Shown one piece after another: positions 46,701-59,190 of a DNA stretch of 64,000 nucleotides (positions are counted from its first letter, which is position 1; each line of letters opens with the position of its first letter). The notes under the pieces were generated by a model that was given only the letters and a program-made list of their open reading frames with translations, ran no database searches and was not told where the DNA came from. The translations under genes and the position numbers were made by a program. This DNA comes from Nageia nagi. Its lineage: Eukaryota; Pinophyta. The DNA lies in contig JBITNC010000001.1 in assembly GCA_050084985.1 (NCBI GenBank), positions 195,610,001 through 195,674,000 of the forward strand, written 5' to 3'.

Positions 46701-47652
46701 TAAACCCTATTTTTTTATTAATATAATCAAAATATATTATTATGAATGCATGAAATGTGTTATGAAATAGTCATGGTTTGATTGTTTAGGACTTTGTTTT
46801 TATTTTTAATTAGCTAATTTTTAGGGTATATGTATGGTTAAATATTACTTAGGTTATGTAATGGATAAATAATGAATATAATGGCCTATACATTACTTTA
46901 AGGGTATTAGATATATATTAAAAATAGTAAATTGAACCCAATGAAAGTGCTAACATTTTTAGGGAATTAGGTGGTCTAGTTTTGAATTATGCAATTATGA
47001 CAACATAAATGCATAAAAATTCATATTTTAGCAACATAAAATTGAGGTTTCATCATACTTGTGACTATGGGAATGTGAAGGTAAAAATTAACCTAATTGA
47101 ATATAATAGGTTTAAGGAGAAAGTTTAATATGAAATAACATTTATGTTACTAGGTTAGGTGATAGAAGAATGAAAAGTTTCAATTGTTTGAGGAATATGG
47201 TAAGGAAACCAGCATGGGAATAGACCTTGGTGTGACCTCTCCAACACCATTCTACTCCTGTAAAGAATTTTTGACATAAACATATGATGATAGGTTAAGA
47301 AATTTTTCAATGGACTTGAATAAAAACATTGTCAAAGGGAACCATGATGAGTTTTTCCTAGTAAATAATGAAAAAACCAAACAAGGAATAAGTAATTACC
47401 TCTAAAAGAAAACATATGACCTCAAAGTACTATCTACTTCCTAAGATTTGGAAATAAGGCTAGTACATGTTGATATCAACATCCATGCAAATATAGGGGT
47501 GTGATTCCTAGTGTTTATTAGATGCCATTAGTGTGATGAAGATAAAAGATAGGTGAATTGCATCCTAGCATGAATGTGGGGATCTAATGAAAATTTAAAT
47601 ACAAAACCAAAATAAAGACACCTATACTACCACATACATGTCAAAAAATTAT
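46701..47652. other. Interior of element E left of element C; nothing coding
   Basis: AT-rich sequence after the PMD tail. In an autonomous element integrase would be expected here on the minus strand; no integrase motif is visible. The last five bases, ATTAT (47648-47652), are the target duplication of C. Confidence 0.55.
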
Positions 47653-48374
47653 TAATCTATAATCACCATATTCTAATAGCATACTCAAATCCTCACTTAT
47701 AGATTTGAATGAAATTTATTCACCACTATGAGATCATACAATTGCATATAAAATTCAAAATTTTCTTAATGTAAATCATAAAACACTATCATTCTCAAAT
47801 ACACAACAAGATCAACATAATGATTTACCCTAAATCACCCAATGTGGGCTAATCTAGCATGGAATTGGAGCCTTCTCTTCTTATTTTCTATGGACATTAC
47901 AATATTACATGTATAGAGAAATAACATCAACATAATGATAATACAATCCCCTACAATTACCACAATATCCTACATCAAGAAGAAACTAATATTAGAACTG
48001 CAAAATTCTGCAATGACTCTTGGTCATCCTTCAAATCTTACAATCCTAAAATCCTACAACTCTTTATCCTCTTCTCTAAGAACAAGAGAGTATCAAGCCC
48101 TTTAAATAATACTAGAATTGCCTCCAATATGGTAGTTGAAGACACTAAACCACTTAGCTTCCCAAAACATTAATATACCTTCAACTTTCCCTACTAACTC
48201 ATCAAGGTGAACATCATTAATGACCTGAATATAGCATAGCATACCATTGGTGGCATGGTTATGTATGCCAAATAACTCCAAATTTCATTCTTTAGCTTAT
48301 CTCCAAGCATATATACCTTTTGAATGAGCACTTATATTGTAAAGATAACTTGACATGATCAAATTCATATCACA
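47653..48374 (-). repeat. 3' LTR of element C
   Basis: It matches 58472-59190 (AAATTTGAATGAAAT, CAATTGCATATAAAATTCAAAATT, GGCTAATCTAGCATGGAATTGGAG, AGAACAAGAGAGTA). It ends ATATCACA; the starting TG has decayed to TA. Confidence 0.9.
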
Positions 48375-48386
48375 CCTCCCCAATGG
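48375..48386 (-). promoter_or_regulatory. Polypurine tract of element C
   Basis: On the minus strand ATTGGGGAGG immediately precedes the LTR start TGTGATATG, the expected plus-strand priming site. Confidence 0.7.
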
Positions 48387-48449
48387 GAGAGCATTTGATC
48401 CCATAAATGCATAGATGAGGATACAACTCCCCAACTCTATACTTATCTA

Positions 48450-49323
48450 CCACTTGGATTTTTTAGGCTTATATCATTTCAATCCAACCAAACACAACTT
48501 TCTCTCACCTCTCTTATAGCATGAACCTTCTTTTACAATATGGAATCCTCTTTAAGTTCATCCATAGTATTATAAGCTAATTCATCAAGAGATGGCAAAA
48601 TGTGATTTGAACCTACTTCATCTTTAGTCAAAATAGATGGTTCATAAATTTTCAAATGTTCAACATTCACAACTAAATAGATGTTCATATATTTCAATAG
48701 ATTCAATCTGAAATCATTTTCACTTACTTGTTCCACAATCTCAAATGTTTCACACCTTATAGGCTTCAACTTCTTGGCTGATCCTTACAACCTCTCCTTA
48801 CTAAGATGCAACAAAACATGGTCTCCCACATGAAACTCAACTCTATGTTTGTCATGTCTCATCTTGTATTTAGTTTGGCTTATCCCAAGTTGCACTTGAA
48901 ATTTCAAATGAAGTTGCCTAATATTTTCAACAAATATTTCAGCTTGCTTTTCATCTTTCTCAAGTGAATCCTATCCATCCTTTTGCTTTCCAAACACATA
49001 ATCAAAAGGTGAAGGTGGTAAATAACCAAAATAAGTATCAAAAGGACTCTTATTCATGGAATAATTAATTTCTCTATTGTATGCATGTTGGATATATTCA
49101 AGATGTTCATAGCAAGACTTAGGATGCTTGCCACAATAACCCCTTAAGAGTTGAACCACTTTCCTAGTCACCACCTTGGTTTTTCCATCCATTTGAGGAT
49201 GAAAGGAAATACTTCCCTTCAACCTTGTATCTATATTTTCCCATAAATATGTCCAAAACTTGCCCAAAAATCTACTATCTCTATTTGAAATAATGGAATT
49301 AGGAAATCCAAAATGAACCCAAA
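48450..49323 (-). pseudogene. Integrase C-terminal part of element C
   Basis: The 98-codon block 49267-48971 holds the end of the core: GSISFHPQMDGKTKVVTRKV (the catalytic Glu of GQTEVVNR is Lys), LLRGYCGKHPKSCYEHLEYI, NYSMNKSPFDTYFGYLPPSP. After a frame break, 48769-48533 gives the post-core region (FEIVEQVSENDFRLNLLKYM, VVNVEHLKIYEPSIL). A worn tail at 48530-48390 (WLD, KNPSGR) may be a C-terminal chromodomain remnant. The core frame continues from D's other side at 54709. Confidence 0.85.
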
Positions 49324-49863
49324 TGTTATGATTCTACAAGAACTAAAATAGAAATATTGTAGGAACAACCATGAATATGATTTTAACATGAAAATATAAC
49401 TAAACTTTAAGAATTAAAAAATATTCACAAATAAGAGAAGTTGGAATTGCAAGGAAAAAGCAAAGTTGAAAGAGCTTTTATTGAATAGCAATAGAATCAT
49501 AGGCCACTTCAAGGGGGCTACCTCCATACAACTTCAAAAGTAAAATGGTTTTCCTATTGCCTTCTTTAATCTTATTACAAATATTTATATTCCTCTTGCC
49601 CTCATTTGGAAAATAAGGCCTAATATTAAAATAAAATTTTAGACTATAAGATGGCACTTTTAGCCTTTGATAACATCTTACTTATGTAAGATGTGAAAAC
49701 ATCATAGAGCTTCAAATTCTATGAAATCTAAAAAAATAATAGGCTCAAATGGACACTCGAGTCAAAAGTTATGGAAAAAATATGGATAAGAAAATAATTA
49801 AGTACTTAAATTAACTAAATCATAAATAAACATAAGTAAATGTTAGGATATGGCATCCTAACA
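49324..49863 (-). repeat. 3' LTR of element D
   Basis: It starts TGTTATGATTCTACAAGAAC and ends GGCATCCTAACA. It matches 54174-54708 closely (GGAATTGCAAGGAAAAAGCA, ATAGAGCTTCAAATTCTATG). A GAGGGTG purine tract (minus strand, ~49868-49874) adjoins it. Confidence 0.93.
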
Positions 49864-49865
49864 TT

Positions 49866-51000
49866 GCACCCTCTTGTAATGAAGCTTTGGACTCAAATCT
49901 TGAATTGGGGAAGATATTGCTGTAGCTAATGAAGTATTTTTGAGGACACATCTTTAGTTGCTAATCCTTTCCACTACATAATGATTTTGGTGATAGTGCA
50001 TTTGTAAAGCTGAAGAGAACACTAACCTAGGATTGCCTCAAGTGCCATTACAATCGATACATCCTCTACCAACTTAGGTAGCTCTATTTTAACTTTCACC
50101 TTTGATTCTACCACCTTCTTTAGATACGAGACATGAAACATGGGTGAATTTTTGAAGAGTTAGGTAACCCAATTTTATATACAGCTAGTCTAATGCACTA
50201 AAGCACTTTGTATGGTTCATAAAATGTTGGAGCTAACTTCTAGGGGCCTTTGATCTTTAGGGATTTTGTTGGTAAGGTTACAGTCATTAAGAACACCATA
50301 TCATACACCTAAAACTCATGCTCTACACACTATTAGTCATCTTATTACTATGCTATTGGGTGTCTAAGGTTTCTAAGAATCAAGAATGTCGCCCTATGAA
50401 ATCTAAATATTACTCAATCTTTCAAATACTGTTTTAAGAATTATTATAAAGAACTCAGCCATCATACCCAATGAGATTACACTGAATTTTCAAAGATTAC
50501 ATGTAAGATCATTACATTAATCAATATAATTTTATGTTATATTTCAATATGGTTGCAATTTAAAGTCATGTTCCTTAGAGTTGAATGTCCAACTTTATTA
50601 GATGATCTAAGGAAAATAATGACTTATTCTTGATATATCACACCATCATGATTATGATTTCAAACCAAAATATTCCCAAAACTTATAATCCAATGAGATA
50701 TTTATTCCAACTGAGGTTGCCTACAATTGAAGAGATCCGGTTAGTGCATTTGTTAAGTCTTGCACCATATCACATGCTACATCATTCATGCTACATGCTA
50801 TAATAGAAAATCAGTGCCTTTGAAGTCTTCAGATCCTGATGGAACTGTGTAGAATTAATTCTGATGTATTATTACATTGGATTCAAATGTAAAAGGGTTC
50901 TTTCTTTGAATATCAAAAGGCTCTTGCTCCATGTGTGGTGAGGTTTACTCATGGGATCTTATGTAATTTGTTGGAGAAACTCTTGAATGGATATATCCTT
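49866..51000 (-). pseudogene. Integrase with C-terminal chromodomain, element D
   Basis: Minus strand, C-terminal region 50320-50100: YDMVFLMTVTLPTKSLKIKG, FYEPYKVL, KIGLPNSSKIHP, then the VFHVSYLKK-type end. At 50040-49870 come TITKIIM.WKGLATKDVSSK and LQQYLPQFKI, which match the plant chromodomain WKGLPxEDATWE...LQQxFPxF. Chromodomains steer integration to particular chromatin. The catalytic core (50400-50900) is badly eroded or partly deleted; only YIRINSTQF-like and pre-core traces are visible. Confidence 0.75.
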
Positions 51001-52340
51001 AATCCACTCTTTTTTTACCTTTTCTAACCACTAAGGTATTGGAAAAGAAAAGGCTTACAAAGCTACCTCATATTTGAATTTTTGAGAGAGAGCATTCACA
51101 ACCATATTTTCTTTTCCTTTTTAATATACAATCTCATAATTATACCCAACAATTTTGTCACCCAATTTTGCTACTCTAGAGTAGAAATGAGATGCTCAAT
51201 AAATAACTTTAGACTATGATGATCTATAAGGATGATGAAATTTTTGCTAATGAGATACAATCATCACCATTGGACTATATGAATGATGGCTAGCATTTTG
51301 TTTTCATAGGTGGACTTAAACAAATTTTTCTTTAAGAGTGCTCTACTAGTGAAGGCTAAAGGTCAACCTTTCTGCATCAATATTGCACCAATGCCCACCC
51401 CATAAGCATCACTTCAATCATAGAGGTTTTAAAAAAGTTAGGAAATGCTAATATGGGTTTATAACACATCACCTCCTTGAGTTTATTGAAAGCTTCCTCA
51501 GCCAGTGGCGACCAATTGAAGCCATTCTTTTTCAACAAAATTATCAATGGCATTGCTATTTTTCCATAATCCTTTACAAACTTCTAATAATAACATGTTA
51601 GTCCTAAGAATCCTTGTAAACTTTTTAGGGATTTAGGGATGGACCAATTTTGCATGTCTTCAATTTTTTGTGGATCAACCTTGACTCCTTCTAAAATGAT
51701 GTGTCCCAAATACTCAATTTCACTTTTTTCAAATGAATATTTTGACCTTTTGGCATAAATTTAGTTGTCCTACAAAATTTGTAGATCCTTGTATACATGT
51801 ACCAAATGTTCCTTCCATGTTTTATTGTAAATCAAGATATCATAAAAAGAAAACCAAGATGAGTTTCCTAAGGAAGAGCTAAAACACTTGATTCATTAAA
51901 CTTTGGAATGTGGATGGTGCATTTGTGAGTCCAAATGGTATGACCAAGAACTCATAAAGGTCCTCATGAGTATAAAAGGTAGTTTTCATAATATCCTCCT
52001 CCTTGAGTCAAATTTGATGATATCTCGATTAGAAATCCAACTTGGAAACATATATTACACCATGCAATTCATCAAGTAGTTCATCAATGATTGGTATAGG
52101 AAACTTATCTTTTATAGTGAGTTTATTAAGAGCCCTAAAATCCACACACATGCACCATGACCCACCTTTCTTATGAACTAGTAGCACAAAAGAGGAATAA
52201 GGGCTTCTACTATGTTGAATCATTCTTGCATCCAAACATTTACTAAACCAATTAAATTCTATTTCATTTTTCTACAAATAAGGATATCTATAGGGGTGAA
52301 TATTTGTTGGTTGACTACCTAATACCAACTATATGGCATT
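51001..52340 (-). pseudogene. Reverse transcriptase and RNase H of element D
   Basis: The minus frame 52235-52029 reads [40 protein letters not shown], the N-terminal RT block. The active site near 51850-51825 reads VFFYDILIYN, so the first Asp of the usual FFDDIL is Tyr. The connection and RNase H run through 51740-51010 with many breaks. It copies the element RNA; non-functional. Confidence 0.85.
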
Positions 52341-52689
52341 ATCATGAGAACATGAGGTAGGTAGTCTAGCTGGTTCTTCAAAAGCACCTTCATGTTTACT
52401 CAAGATTGGTTGTAATTCCTTTGGCTCAATGGCTCCTATTTTAGTGACTTGAATAGAACATAATTGGGCTAGTATTCCCTTCCCACTTTTTCAAAGAATA
52501 TTTTCCATCTGATGAGAGCTAACAATTTGTGATGGCCCAACTTGCAATCCCCTATGGGTACGCTCTTGCTCAATAATTTTGGAGGTCATTCACAATTATG
52601 CAAAATTCCATTGATTATGGCCAACATTTCGAGCTGTTGCACTCCAAGGAATATATCACATCCCCTTAATGGTAAAGCATACATGTCAA

Positions 52690-52925
52690 TGTTTAATGTA
52701 TATTGTCCCATGCTCAATTTTATATTATGATATGTACCCTTAGATGTAATTTTCCCCCATTTTTGACCATGATTTCAAAATTGTTGGTAACATATATGTA
52801 ACAATCAACATCCTTAGCTACATGTGAGTTAATGAAATTTTGAGTACTTCCTGTATTAAGTAAAATAATGAGAATGTATTTTTTGAAGCACCCTTTGACC
52901 TTCATAGTTTATGGAGAAGATATTC
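52690..52925 (-). pseudogene. Aspartic protease of element D
   Basis: The minus frame reads VKGCFKKYILIILLNTGSTQ, NFINSHVAKDVDC. This is the family's LIDTGSTHNFID block with the catalytic Asp replaced by Asn (NTGS). The following NFEIMVKNGGKLHLR also matches the family. Confidence 0.8.
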
Positions 52926-53089
52926 TTGCTAGAGCATTGTAAGAGATCATAGGATTTTCTTCATTGTAGGTATCAGGTTCCTATGTATCTTCTTCTATGG
53001 CACTCACATACTACTCATCCCCAAGGGCATATGCATCTAGTTAATACAACCTATATTGAGTAAAATGATGGCTAGGGGCATACTTCTCA

Positions 53090-54016
53090 TCATAATTATA
53101 GCACAAGCCTTTTTTCCTTTGTTCCTCCATTTCTTTCATGGTCAATATTTTTTTAATTTGGAGAGGTCAATTTGATTTTGGGGTATTTGTGCCATTATAA
53201 GAATTGGAAATATTATGTGTTTTTCCAAATGGTGGCATTTCATATGTTCATTGAGCATTGGATTTATATTCTTCTAGTTTGACCAAAGTAATAATATCCA
53301 TCATGGTTTTGGGATTAAACATTTTGACCTCTACCTTGATTTCCTCTTTTAATCCACTAATGAAGCAACTTTTTTAAAATATATCATCCAACCCCTTTGT
53401 GTATTAGCCAATTTCTCAAATTGGGTTTGGTACTCTTTGACTAATTTGGTATGATGTAATTTTGTTAAGGCTCTAGTGAAATCTTCATAATCACTTGGTA
53501 TAAAGTGAACTAACATGTTTTTGGTAAATTCATCCCATAATGGATTGACATGGGTATTTGAGTTCCATTAGTTCCATTAAAGAGCATAATGGTCAAGATG
53601 GAATGATGCAATGTTCACTTTCTAATCCTCTATAATTTGATTCAATGTGAAATAGTGCCTTCCCTTATAAATCCACCTAATGGGATCATCTCCATCAAAT
53701 CATGGAAAATCCAATTTGGTTGTGTGAGGAAGAATGAAACCTTGTGGACCCTAATAATTTTGGTGGTTCCCTTAGGGCACCTGAGATTGTCTCAACTACT
53801 ATGAGGTTGAACTAGTATGTGTCTCACTTCTCACATTGCTGATACTGAGAGCAAAACTATCATATTTTTGGTCTATGGATACTACTTGGTTTTACAGGGT
53901 GTGAATTGATGTATGCACACTCACATAATTCTTTTTCATCTCATTTTCCATTTTATCTATCATTTGTTGCAACATAGCAACAAAAATATCTTAAACCTTG
54001 TATTTTTTGCCATCTT
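53090..54016 (-). pseudogene. gag of element D
   Basis: It begins MAKNTRF near 54016. The capsid core is at about 53620-53370: NMLVHFIPSDYEDFTRALTK, LHHTKLVKEYQTQFEKLAN, preceded by DLMEMIPLGGFI-type frames at 53700. The zinc-knuckle region near 53100 (CYNYDEK) is only partly visible. Typical chromovirus gag, with stops. Confidence 0.78.
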
Positions 54017-54155
54017 AACACCTCACTTTGCATGAACTTTATGGGAAAACATGCTTAGCAAAAAATAACAAATCCTTATAGATATTTTAAAACTCCTAGT
54101 TCAAGGTTTTTAATGTAGACATCTAAAAAAAATAATTATGCAATAGATCAAAGGA

Positions 54156-54173
54156 AAGAACTTTGATACCAAA
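54156..54173 (-). other. Primer-binding site of element D
   Basis: On the minus strand, directly after the LTR end, TTTGGTATCAAAGTTCTT resembles the TGGTATCAGAGC complement of initiator methionine tRNA. Confidence 0.8.
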
Positions 54174-54708
54174 TGATACGATTCTACAAGAACTGAAATA
54201 GAAATATTGCAATATTACCCATAGGTATGATTTTAACATGAAAAGATGACTAAACTTTCATAATTAACATTCATAGATAAGAAAACTTGGAATTGCAAGG
54301 AAAAAGCAAAGTTGAAAGAGTTTTTAGTTGAATAGCAATAGAATTGTAGGTCGCTTTAAGGGGCTAACTTCTTATAACTTCAAAAGTAAAATGATTTTCC
54401 CATTGCCCTCTTTACACTTATTACAAATTTTTATAGTCCTATTTCCCTAATTTGTAAAATAGGGCCTCACATTGAAATAAAACTTTGTACCATAAGATGG
54501 TCTTTTTAGCCTTTGATAACATCTTACATAAGTAAGATATAGAAATGTCATAGAGCTTCAAATTCTATGAAATCTAAAAAAAGAACGGCTCAAATGGACA
54601 CCCAAGTCAAAAGTTATGGAAACAATATGGATAAGCAAATAATTAAGTAATTAAACTAACTAAAGCATAAATAAACCTAAGTAAATGTTAGGATGTTGGA
54701 TCCTAATA
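54174..54708 (-). repeat. 5' LTR of element D
   Basis: It starts TGATACGATTCTACAAGAAC and ends GGATCCTAATA (CA decayed to TA). It is the partner of 49324-49863. Confidence 0.92.
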
Positions 54709-55260
54709 CCAAATATGAGAAAAGAATAAATTTGTAGTATCTTGTCCTATTATAGTATTTTTACATGGAATCAAAACACACATCTTGCTAAATCTATCCA
54801 CAACTACAAATAAATAGTCATGACTCTTCTTATTCATAGGCAATCCTCCCACAAAATCCATTGAGATACACTCCCATGGATGTGAAGGTATTGGAAGTGG
54901 TTGATACAAACCTAATTTATTGATACTTTCCTTAGTAGTGCATACAAACAACACCCCCTTATGTACTTGGCAACTTGATCTTGCATCTTTGGCCAATATA
55001 CATACCTTTGCAAATTGTATAATATCTTTCCAACCCCAAAATGTCTTGCAATATTTGAAGTATATGCTTCTCTAATCAATCTAATCCTTTCATATACAAG
55101 TACACATAATGCATTAAAATGATAAATAAGTTCATTATGCAAATGAAAATCATACAAACCCTCATACTTGGACCTAGATGAAGATGATTACTCATACACC
55201 TCTTCAAAGGTAGGATCTTGCACATATGCCTCTAAAAATAACTCAGATTAAAAAAAAGAA
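54709..55260 (-). pseudogene. Integrase N-terminal part of element C
   Basis: The frame 55157-54912 contains the zinc-binding region (HFGVGKILYNLQRYVYWPKM, YIRGCCLYALL). The frame 54996-54709 contains the catalytic core start (HPWECISMDFVGGLPMNKKS with the first Asp, YLFVVVDRFSKMCVLIPCK, LFFSHIW). It stops at the target duplication CCAAA and resumes at 49323 with FGFPNSIIS-type sequence. Confidence 0.87.
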
Positions 55261-55760
55261 GAATTTTTAGCACTAAGAGGTAACTCATTGGACCATGGTC
55301 CATAATTAGTACTACATGCCATTGATGGTGTAGAATCTATAGTTATAGGAAGCCTAGAAAGCATGTTAACAATCTTATTTTGTGTTTGTTTCTTATACTT
55401 GATCACTGGATAAAATTGTTACAAAAAATCCATCCATCTATAGTGTCTACTTTGTTGCAATTTTGATTGAGTTTGCAAATACTTTAATGGTTAATGATTA
55501 GTATGAATGATTTTTCTTTCCCCAGTAAGTAATATTTCCACTTTTTAATAGCTTGAACCAATGAATACATTTCCTTATCATAAGTAGGATAATTCAAAAT
55601 AGCCCCACTAAAGTCTTTAGAATGATAGCAAATTGGTTTACCTTCTTGTAACAAAATGGCTCCCATGGCATAGTCACTTGCATCAGTTTTCACTTCAAAT
55701 TACTTTTACAAATTAGGAAATGCTAGCATAGGTACACTAATAATCTTTTGCTTTAAAATA
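55261..55760 (-). pseudogene. RNase H of element C
   Basis: The 69-codon frame 55693-55484 gives MKTDASDYAMGAILLQEGKP, ICYHSKDFSGAILNYPTYDK, EMYSLVQAIKKWKYYLLGKE. The first catalytic Asp (TDAS) and Glu (KEMY) are kept. The end around 55480-55400 (the QTQSKLQQSRH block) is also visible. Confidence 0.87.
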
Positions 55761-56620
55761 TCAAAAGATGTTTTTTATTGTTTCCCCCATTGGAAAACTT
55801 ACCTCTTTCCAATTACATCATGTAAAGGTGAAGCAATATGCAAAAAACCAATAATAAAATTTCTCAAATATTGGACAGCACCTAAGAAACTCCTCACTTC
55901 AGTTAGATTAGTTAGCCTTAGCCAATCTACTATAGCACTTACTTTACTAGGAACTATCTTAAGTTTTCCATGACCAATAACATGGCCCAAATACACCAAA
56001 GACTCTTTTCCAAAACCACATTTTGAATATTTCAATAACAACTTCTTCCTATGCAAAGCTTGAAACACTTATCTAATATGTACAATATGTTCTTCCCAAG
56101 TAGAACTATAAACAAGAATATCATCCAAGTATACAAAAATAAAATAATCAATAAATGAATGAAGTACATCATTAATTACCCTTATAAAAGTGGTCAATGC
56201 ATTGCAAAAACCAAATGAAAAAACAAGCCACTCAAATAGGCCTTTTATTGTCTTGAAAGTAGTCTTTTAAATGTCCTCCTTCTTGATTCAAACTTGGTGA
56301 TATCCACTTCTCAAGTCCATTTTTGTGAAGAATCTTGCCCCTTGTAATTTATCCAAAATATCATGTATCTAAGGCAAAGGATATCAATTTTTTATGCTAA
56401 TTTTATTAAGTACTCTATATTCAATACACATTCTCCAAGTTTGATCCTTCTTAGGAACTAAAATAACAAGTAATCCACATGGAGATGTACTTGGTTTGAT
56501 TACACCTTGATCAAGCACCTCTTGAGTATACCTTTTTATCTCCTTTTGATCCAAAAATGATTACCAATACAAGGCTATGTTAGGCAATGAAGCATTAGGT
56601 AATAACTAAATATCATGTTG
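55761..56620 (-). pseudogene. Reverse transcriptase of element C
   Basis: The active site at about 56140-56105 reads IFVYLDDILVYSS with both Asp present. The thumb/connection 56068-55799 is open for 89 codons (KLLLKYSKCGFGKESLVYLG, VIGHGKLKIVPSKVSAIVDW, EVRSFLGAVQYLRNFI). The N-terminal palm (56600-56250) is broken by stops and a frameshift near 56270. The YLDD active site looks usable, but the gene is not. Confidence 0.87.
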
Positions 56621-56809
56621 TATATCCCACATAGGAGGTAATCCCTATGACTTTGCAAATAAGTTAGTAAACTCTTGAACCAAATTCTACATTTTTTCAT
56701 CTCTATTGCATGCTACTAATAGCCTACAGTCAATATTACACATCATTGATAGTGTGAGATTCACCTCACCTAAGGCTCCTATTTTCACCATGATCAGAAA
56801 AAAAAATTT

Positions 56810-57260
56810 AGAAGCATTGACAAGATGTTTTACCTAACTGGTAGTGACCAAAGGTAGCTTTTTTCTACTTTTATGTGCACTACTAGAAACACCTTTCCAT
56901 ATTTCACCAATTGTAATTTGTTTAATCTTTTGTAATAGATAAAATCTCTATCCCACATATAATTGTTACTAATAATAACACCATAAATGTCTAAAGGAAC
57001 AACATCAACCATAACTTCATCAATGTAGTTTGCATAAATAGCAAATTTCATCTTCCATTATTTAGTGAATTTCAAACTTGCATTATGATTTACCCAACCC
57101 AAAGGATGTATATTTGGATGGTTGAAAGTTTCCAATCCCAAATTACTTACCATAGTCTCCAAAATCAAATTTTCTTGAGAACCTGGATCAATAATGCAAT
57201 CTACATTGGTTTTGTTAATGTGGATTTTGAAGTGGAACAATTGAATCCTTTATTCTTCAA
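56810..57260 (-). pseudogene. Protease and following linker of element C
   Basis: The frame 57240-57058 reads FKIHINKTNVDCIIDPGSQE, NLILETMVSNLGLETFNHP, so the active-site DTGS/DSGS is DPGS. The frame 57051-56830 (KFAIYANYIDEVMVDVVPLD, IYGVIISNNYMWDRDFIYY) is the conserved protease-to-RT segment with DVVPLDICGxxLGxPYxxDR-like residues. Confidence 0.82.
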
Positions 57261-57299
57261 TGTATTGATGTTCTTAAACCTTTTGAATGGCTAAAAAAA

Positions 57300-58320
57300 T
57301 TATTTTCTCATCAACATTTTAACTTCCCTCAATATCTTCATATCTAAGAACCATACCATTAGTTTTTTCCTTATTCTTATACTTATATGGATGTAATTCT
57401 AGATGTAATTTCTAACATTTATCATCAACATGATAATCTTTATCACAATGAGTATAGTGTCTACCATCACCTTCTTCCTTTGAAATATTAGTGGTCTTAG
57501 TTTATTTCTTACCTTTGCCTTTATCTTGAGATTTACCTTTCTCTTGTCCTCCCCTTGAATTATAAGCCTTCTTAGATTCATCATATTTTCTCCTTACTTG
57601 ACTAGCCTCCTTTAAGTATTGCACTTCCACACACACTTGATCAAGATTACTAAGATTAAATAGCATCATAGTATTTTGCAAATGACTATGTAAACCTCCA
57701 ATGTACTTCATTAAAGATTGAGGATATTTTAGTGAAACCCCAAGGAAAGTAGATTATTTCTTAAATATAATAGTGTAATCTTGAACATTTTTCCCTCTTT
57801 GTTGTCTAAAGAATTGCCATTTCATCAATTCTTTATTATTATGTCCTAATGGATAAAATTGATCTCTTAACAACTCCTTAAATTCATTCCAAGAATATAT
57901 TTGTAATAAGTGTTCATGATTAAGAGTTTCTACATGGATTTCCCACCAAACTAAATCATGTCCACTCATTTAATATAGAAAAAGAGATTTTATCAACATA
58001 ATTTACAACACCATGAATTTGGAAATAAACCTCTAATAATTTCAACCAATTGTTCACTTTTTCTACAAAAACCTCCCTTTTGAAAGTAGGAATGTCCACT
58101 TTGGCCTCCACCTTGAATGGAACTTGATTTGATAAAGAAGATGAATCAAGTCTCCCAACTATATCATGATATCTTTGATTGATATTTATATTTTCTTCAA
58201 TAGCCAATAACTCAGCCAAATGAGCCAAATGATGTTCTATTATTGAAGCCCTCCTTTCAAAATTGGCATCTATCATGGTACAAATAGTAGACTATTTCTC
58301 CTTTGCATTAGCCATTTTAG
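57300..58320 (-). pseudogene. gag of element C
   Basis: Four overlapping minus-strand blocks. 58276-57956 is the N-terminal part (coiled-coil-like start, then VDIPTFKREVFVEKVNNWLK, LLEVYFQIHGV). 57969-57754 is the capsid core (LVWWEIHVETLNHEHLLQIY, WNEFKELLRDQFYPLGHN). 57711-57502 is the C-terminal basic region (RRKYDESKKAYNSRGGQEKG). About 57470-57400 is a zinc knuckle, THCDKDYHVDDKC, with the first Cys of CxxC...H...C changed to Tyr. Three or four frameshifts separate otherwise clean blocks. Confidence 0.87.
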
Positions 58321-58457
58321 TCATTTTGCACCTTGAACTAATCTCAAGATCCTCTGGAATCAACTTTGGTCTTTGATATCTCCTCCAAAATATCAAAAAA
58401 CATGTAGCTAGAGGCCTAAAATCCCCAAAATTCTAGCCCTAAATTTTATGCACATAA

Positions 58458-58471
58458 GTTGTGATACCACA
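58458..58471 (-). other. Primer-binding site of element C
   Basis: The minus strand reads TGTGGTATCACAAC directly after the LTR end GGATCA. TGGTATCA is the initiator-Met tRNA type. Confidence 0.78.
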
Positions 58472-59190
58472 TGATCCAAAATCACTAGATGCTTATAGCA
58501 TACTTGGATCCTCACTTATAAATTTGAATGAAATCTATTCACCATTATGAGATATACAATTGCATATAAAATTCAAAATTTGCTTAATGTAAATCTCAAA
58601 ATACTAGAAATCTTAGATACATAACAACATCAATAAAATGATTTACCCTAGTTCACCCAATATAGGCTAATCTAGCATGGAATTGGAGTCTTCTCTTCTC
58701 ATTGTATATGGAAATTATAATATTACATGCATATAGAAATACCATCAATGTAATGGCAATACAATTCCCTAAAATTATTGCAATCTCCTACAATAAGAAG
58801 AAAACAGTCTCAGAACTACAAAATTCTAGAATGACTCTTGGTCTTTCTTCAAATCTTACAATTCCAAAATCCTACAACTCTCTATTCTCTTCTTTAAGAA
58901 CAAGAGAGTAGTATGCCCTTTAAATAAGCCTAAAATCACCTCTAATATGCCAATTGAAGATAATGAATTACTCAGCTACCCAAAATGTCGATATCCCTTC
59001 AACTTCCCCTACTGACTCATCAAGGTGCACACCATTAATGGCCTACATATAGTACAACATGTTATTGAAAGCATAGTTTTGTATGCCAAACAACTCCATA
59101 TTTTATTATTTGGTATGTATCCAAGCATAAATACCTCTAGAATGAGTACTACTCCTATAAAGATTACCTGACATGATCCAATTAGGATCA
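58472..59190 (-). repeat. 5' LTR of element C
   Basis: It starts TGATCCAAAATCAC and ends TTAGGATCA; ATTAT follows as the target duplication. It is the partner of 47653-48374. Confidence 0.92.

Larger units (their letters stand above)
49324..54708 (-). mobile_element. Element D: Tekay-type chromovirus
   Basis: LTRs 49324-49863 and 54174-54708 are flanked by a perfect 5-bp target duplication CCAAA (49319-49323 and 54709-54713) inside the integrase gene of C. The primer-binding site is TTTGGTATCAAAGTT on the minus strand. The interior of ~4.3 kb contains gag, protease, RT, RNase H and integrase with a C-terminal chromodomain. It is the innermost, hence youngest, insertion of its nest, yet it already carries many stops. 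Confidence 0.92.
47653..59190 (-). mobile_element. Element C: chromovirus-like Ty3/gypsy retrotransposon, interrupted by D
   Basis: LTRs 47653-48374 and 58472-59190 are flanked by a perfect 5-bp target duplication ATTAT (47648-47652 and 59191-59195). A polypurine tract lies beside the left LTR and a TGGTATCAC primer-binding site (initiator-Met tRNA type) beside the right LTR. The minus-strand order from the right is gag, protease, RT, RNase H, integrase. There is no extra RNase H. Element D splits the integrase core. Confidence 0.9.
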
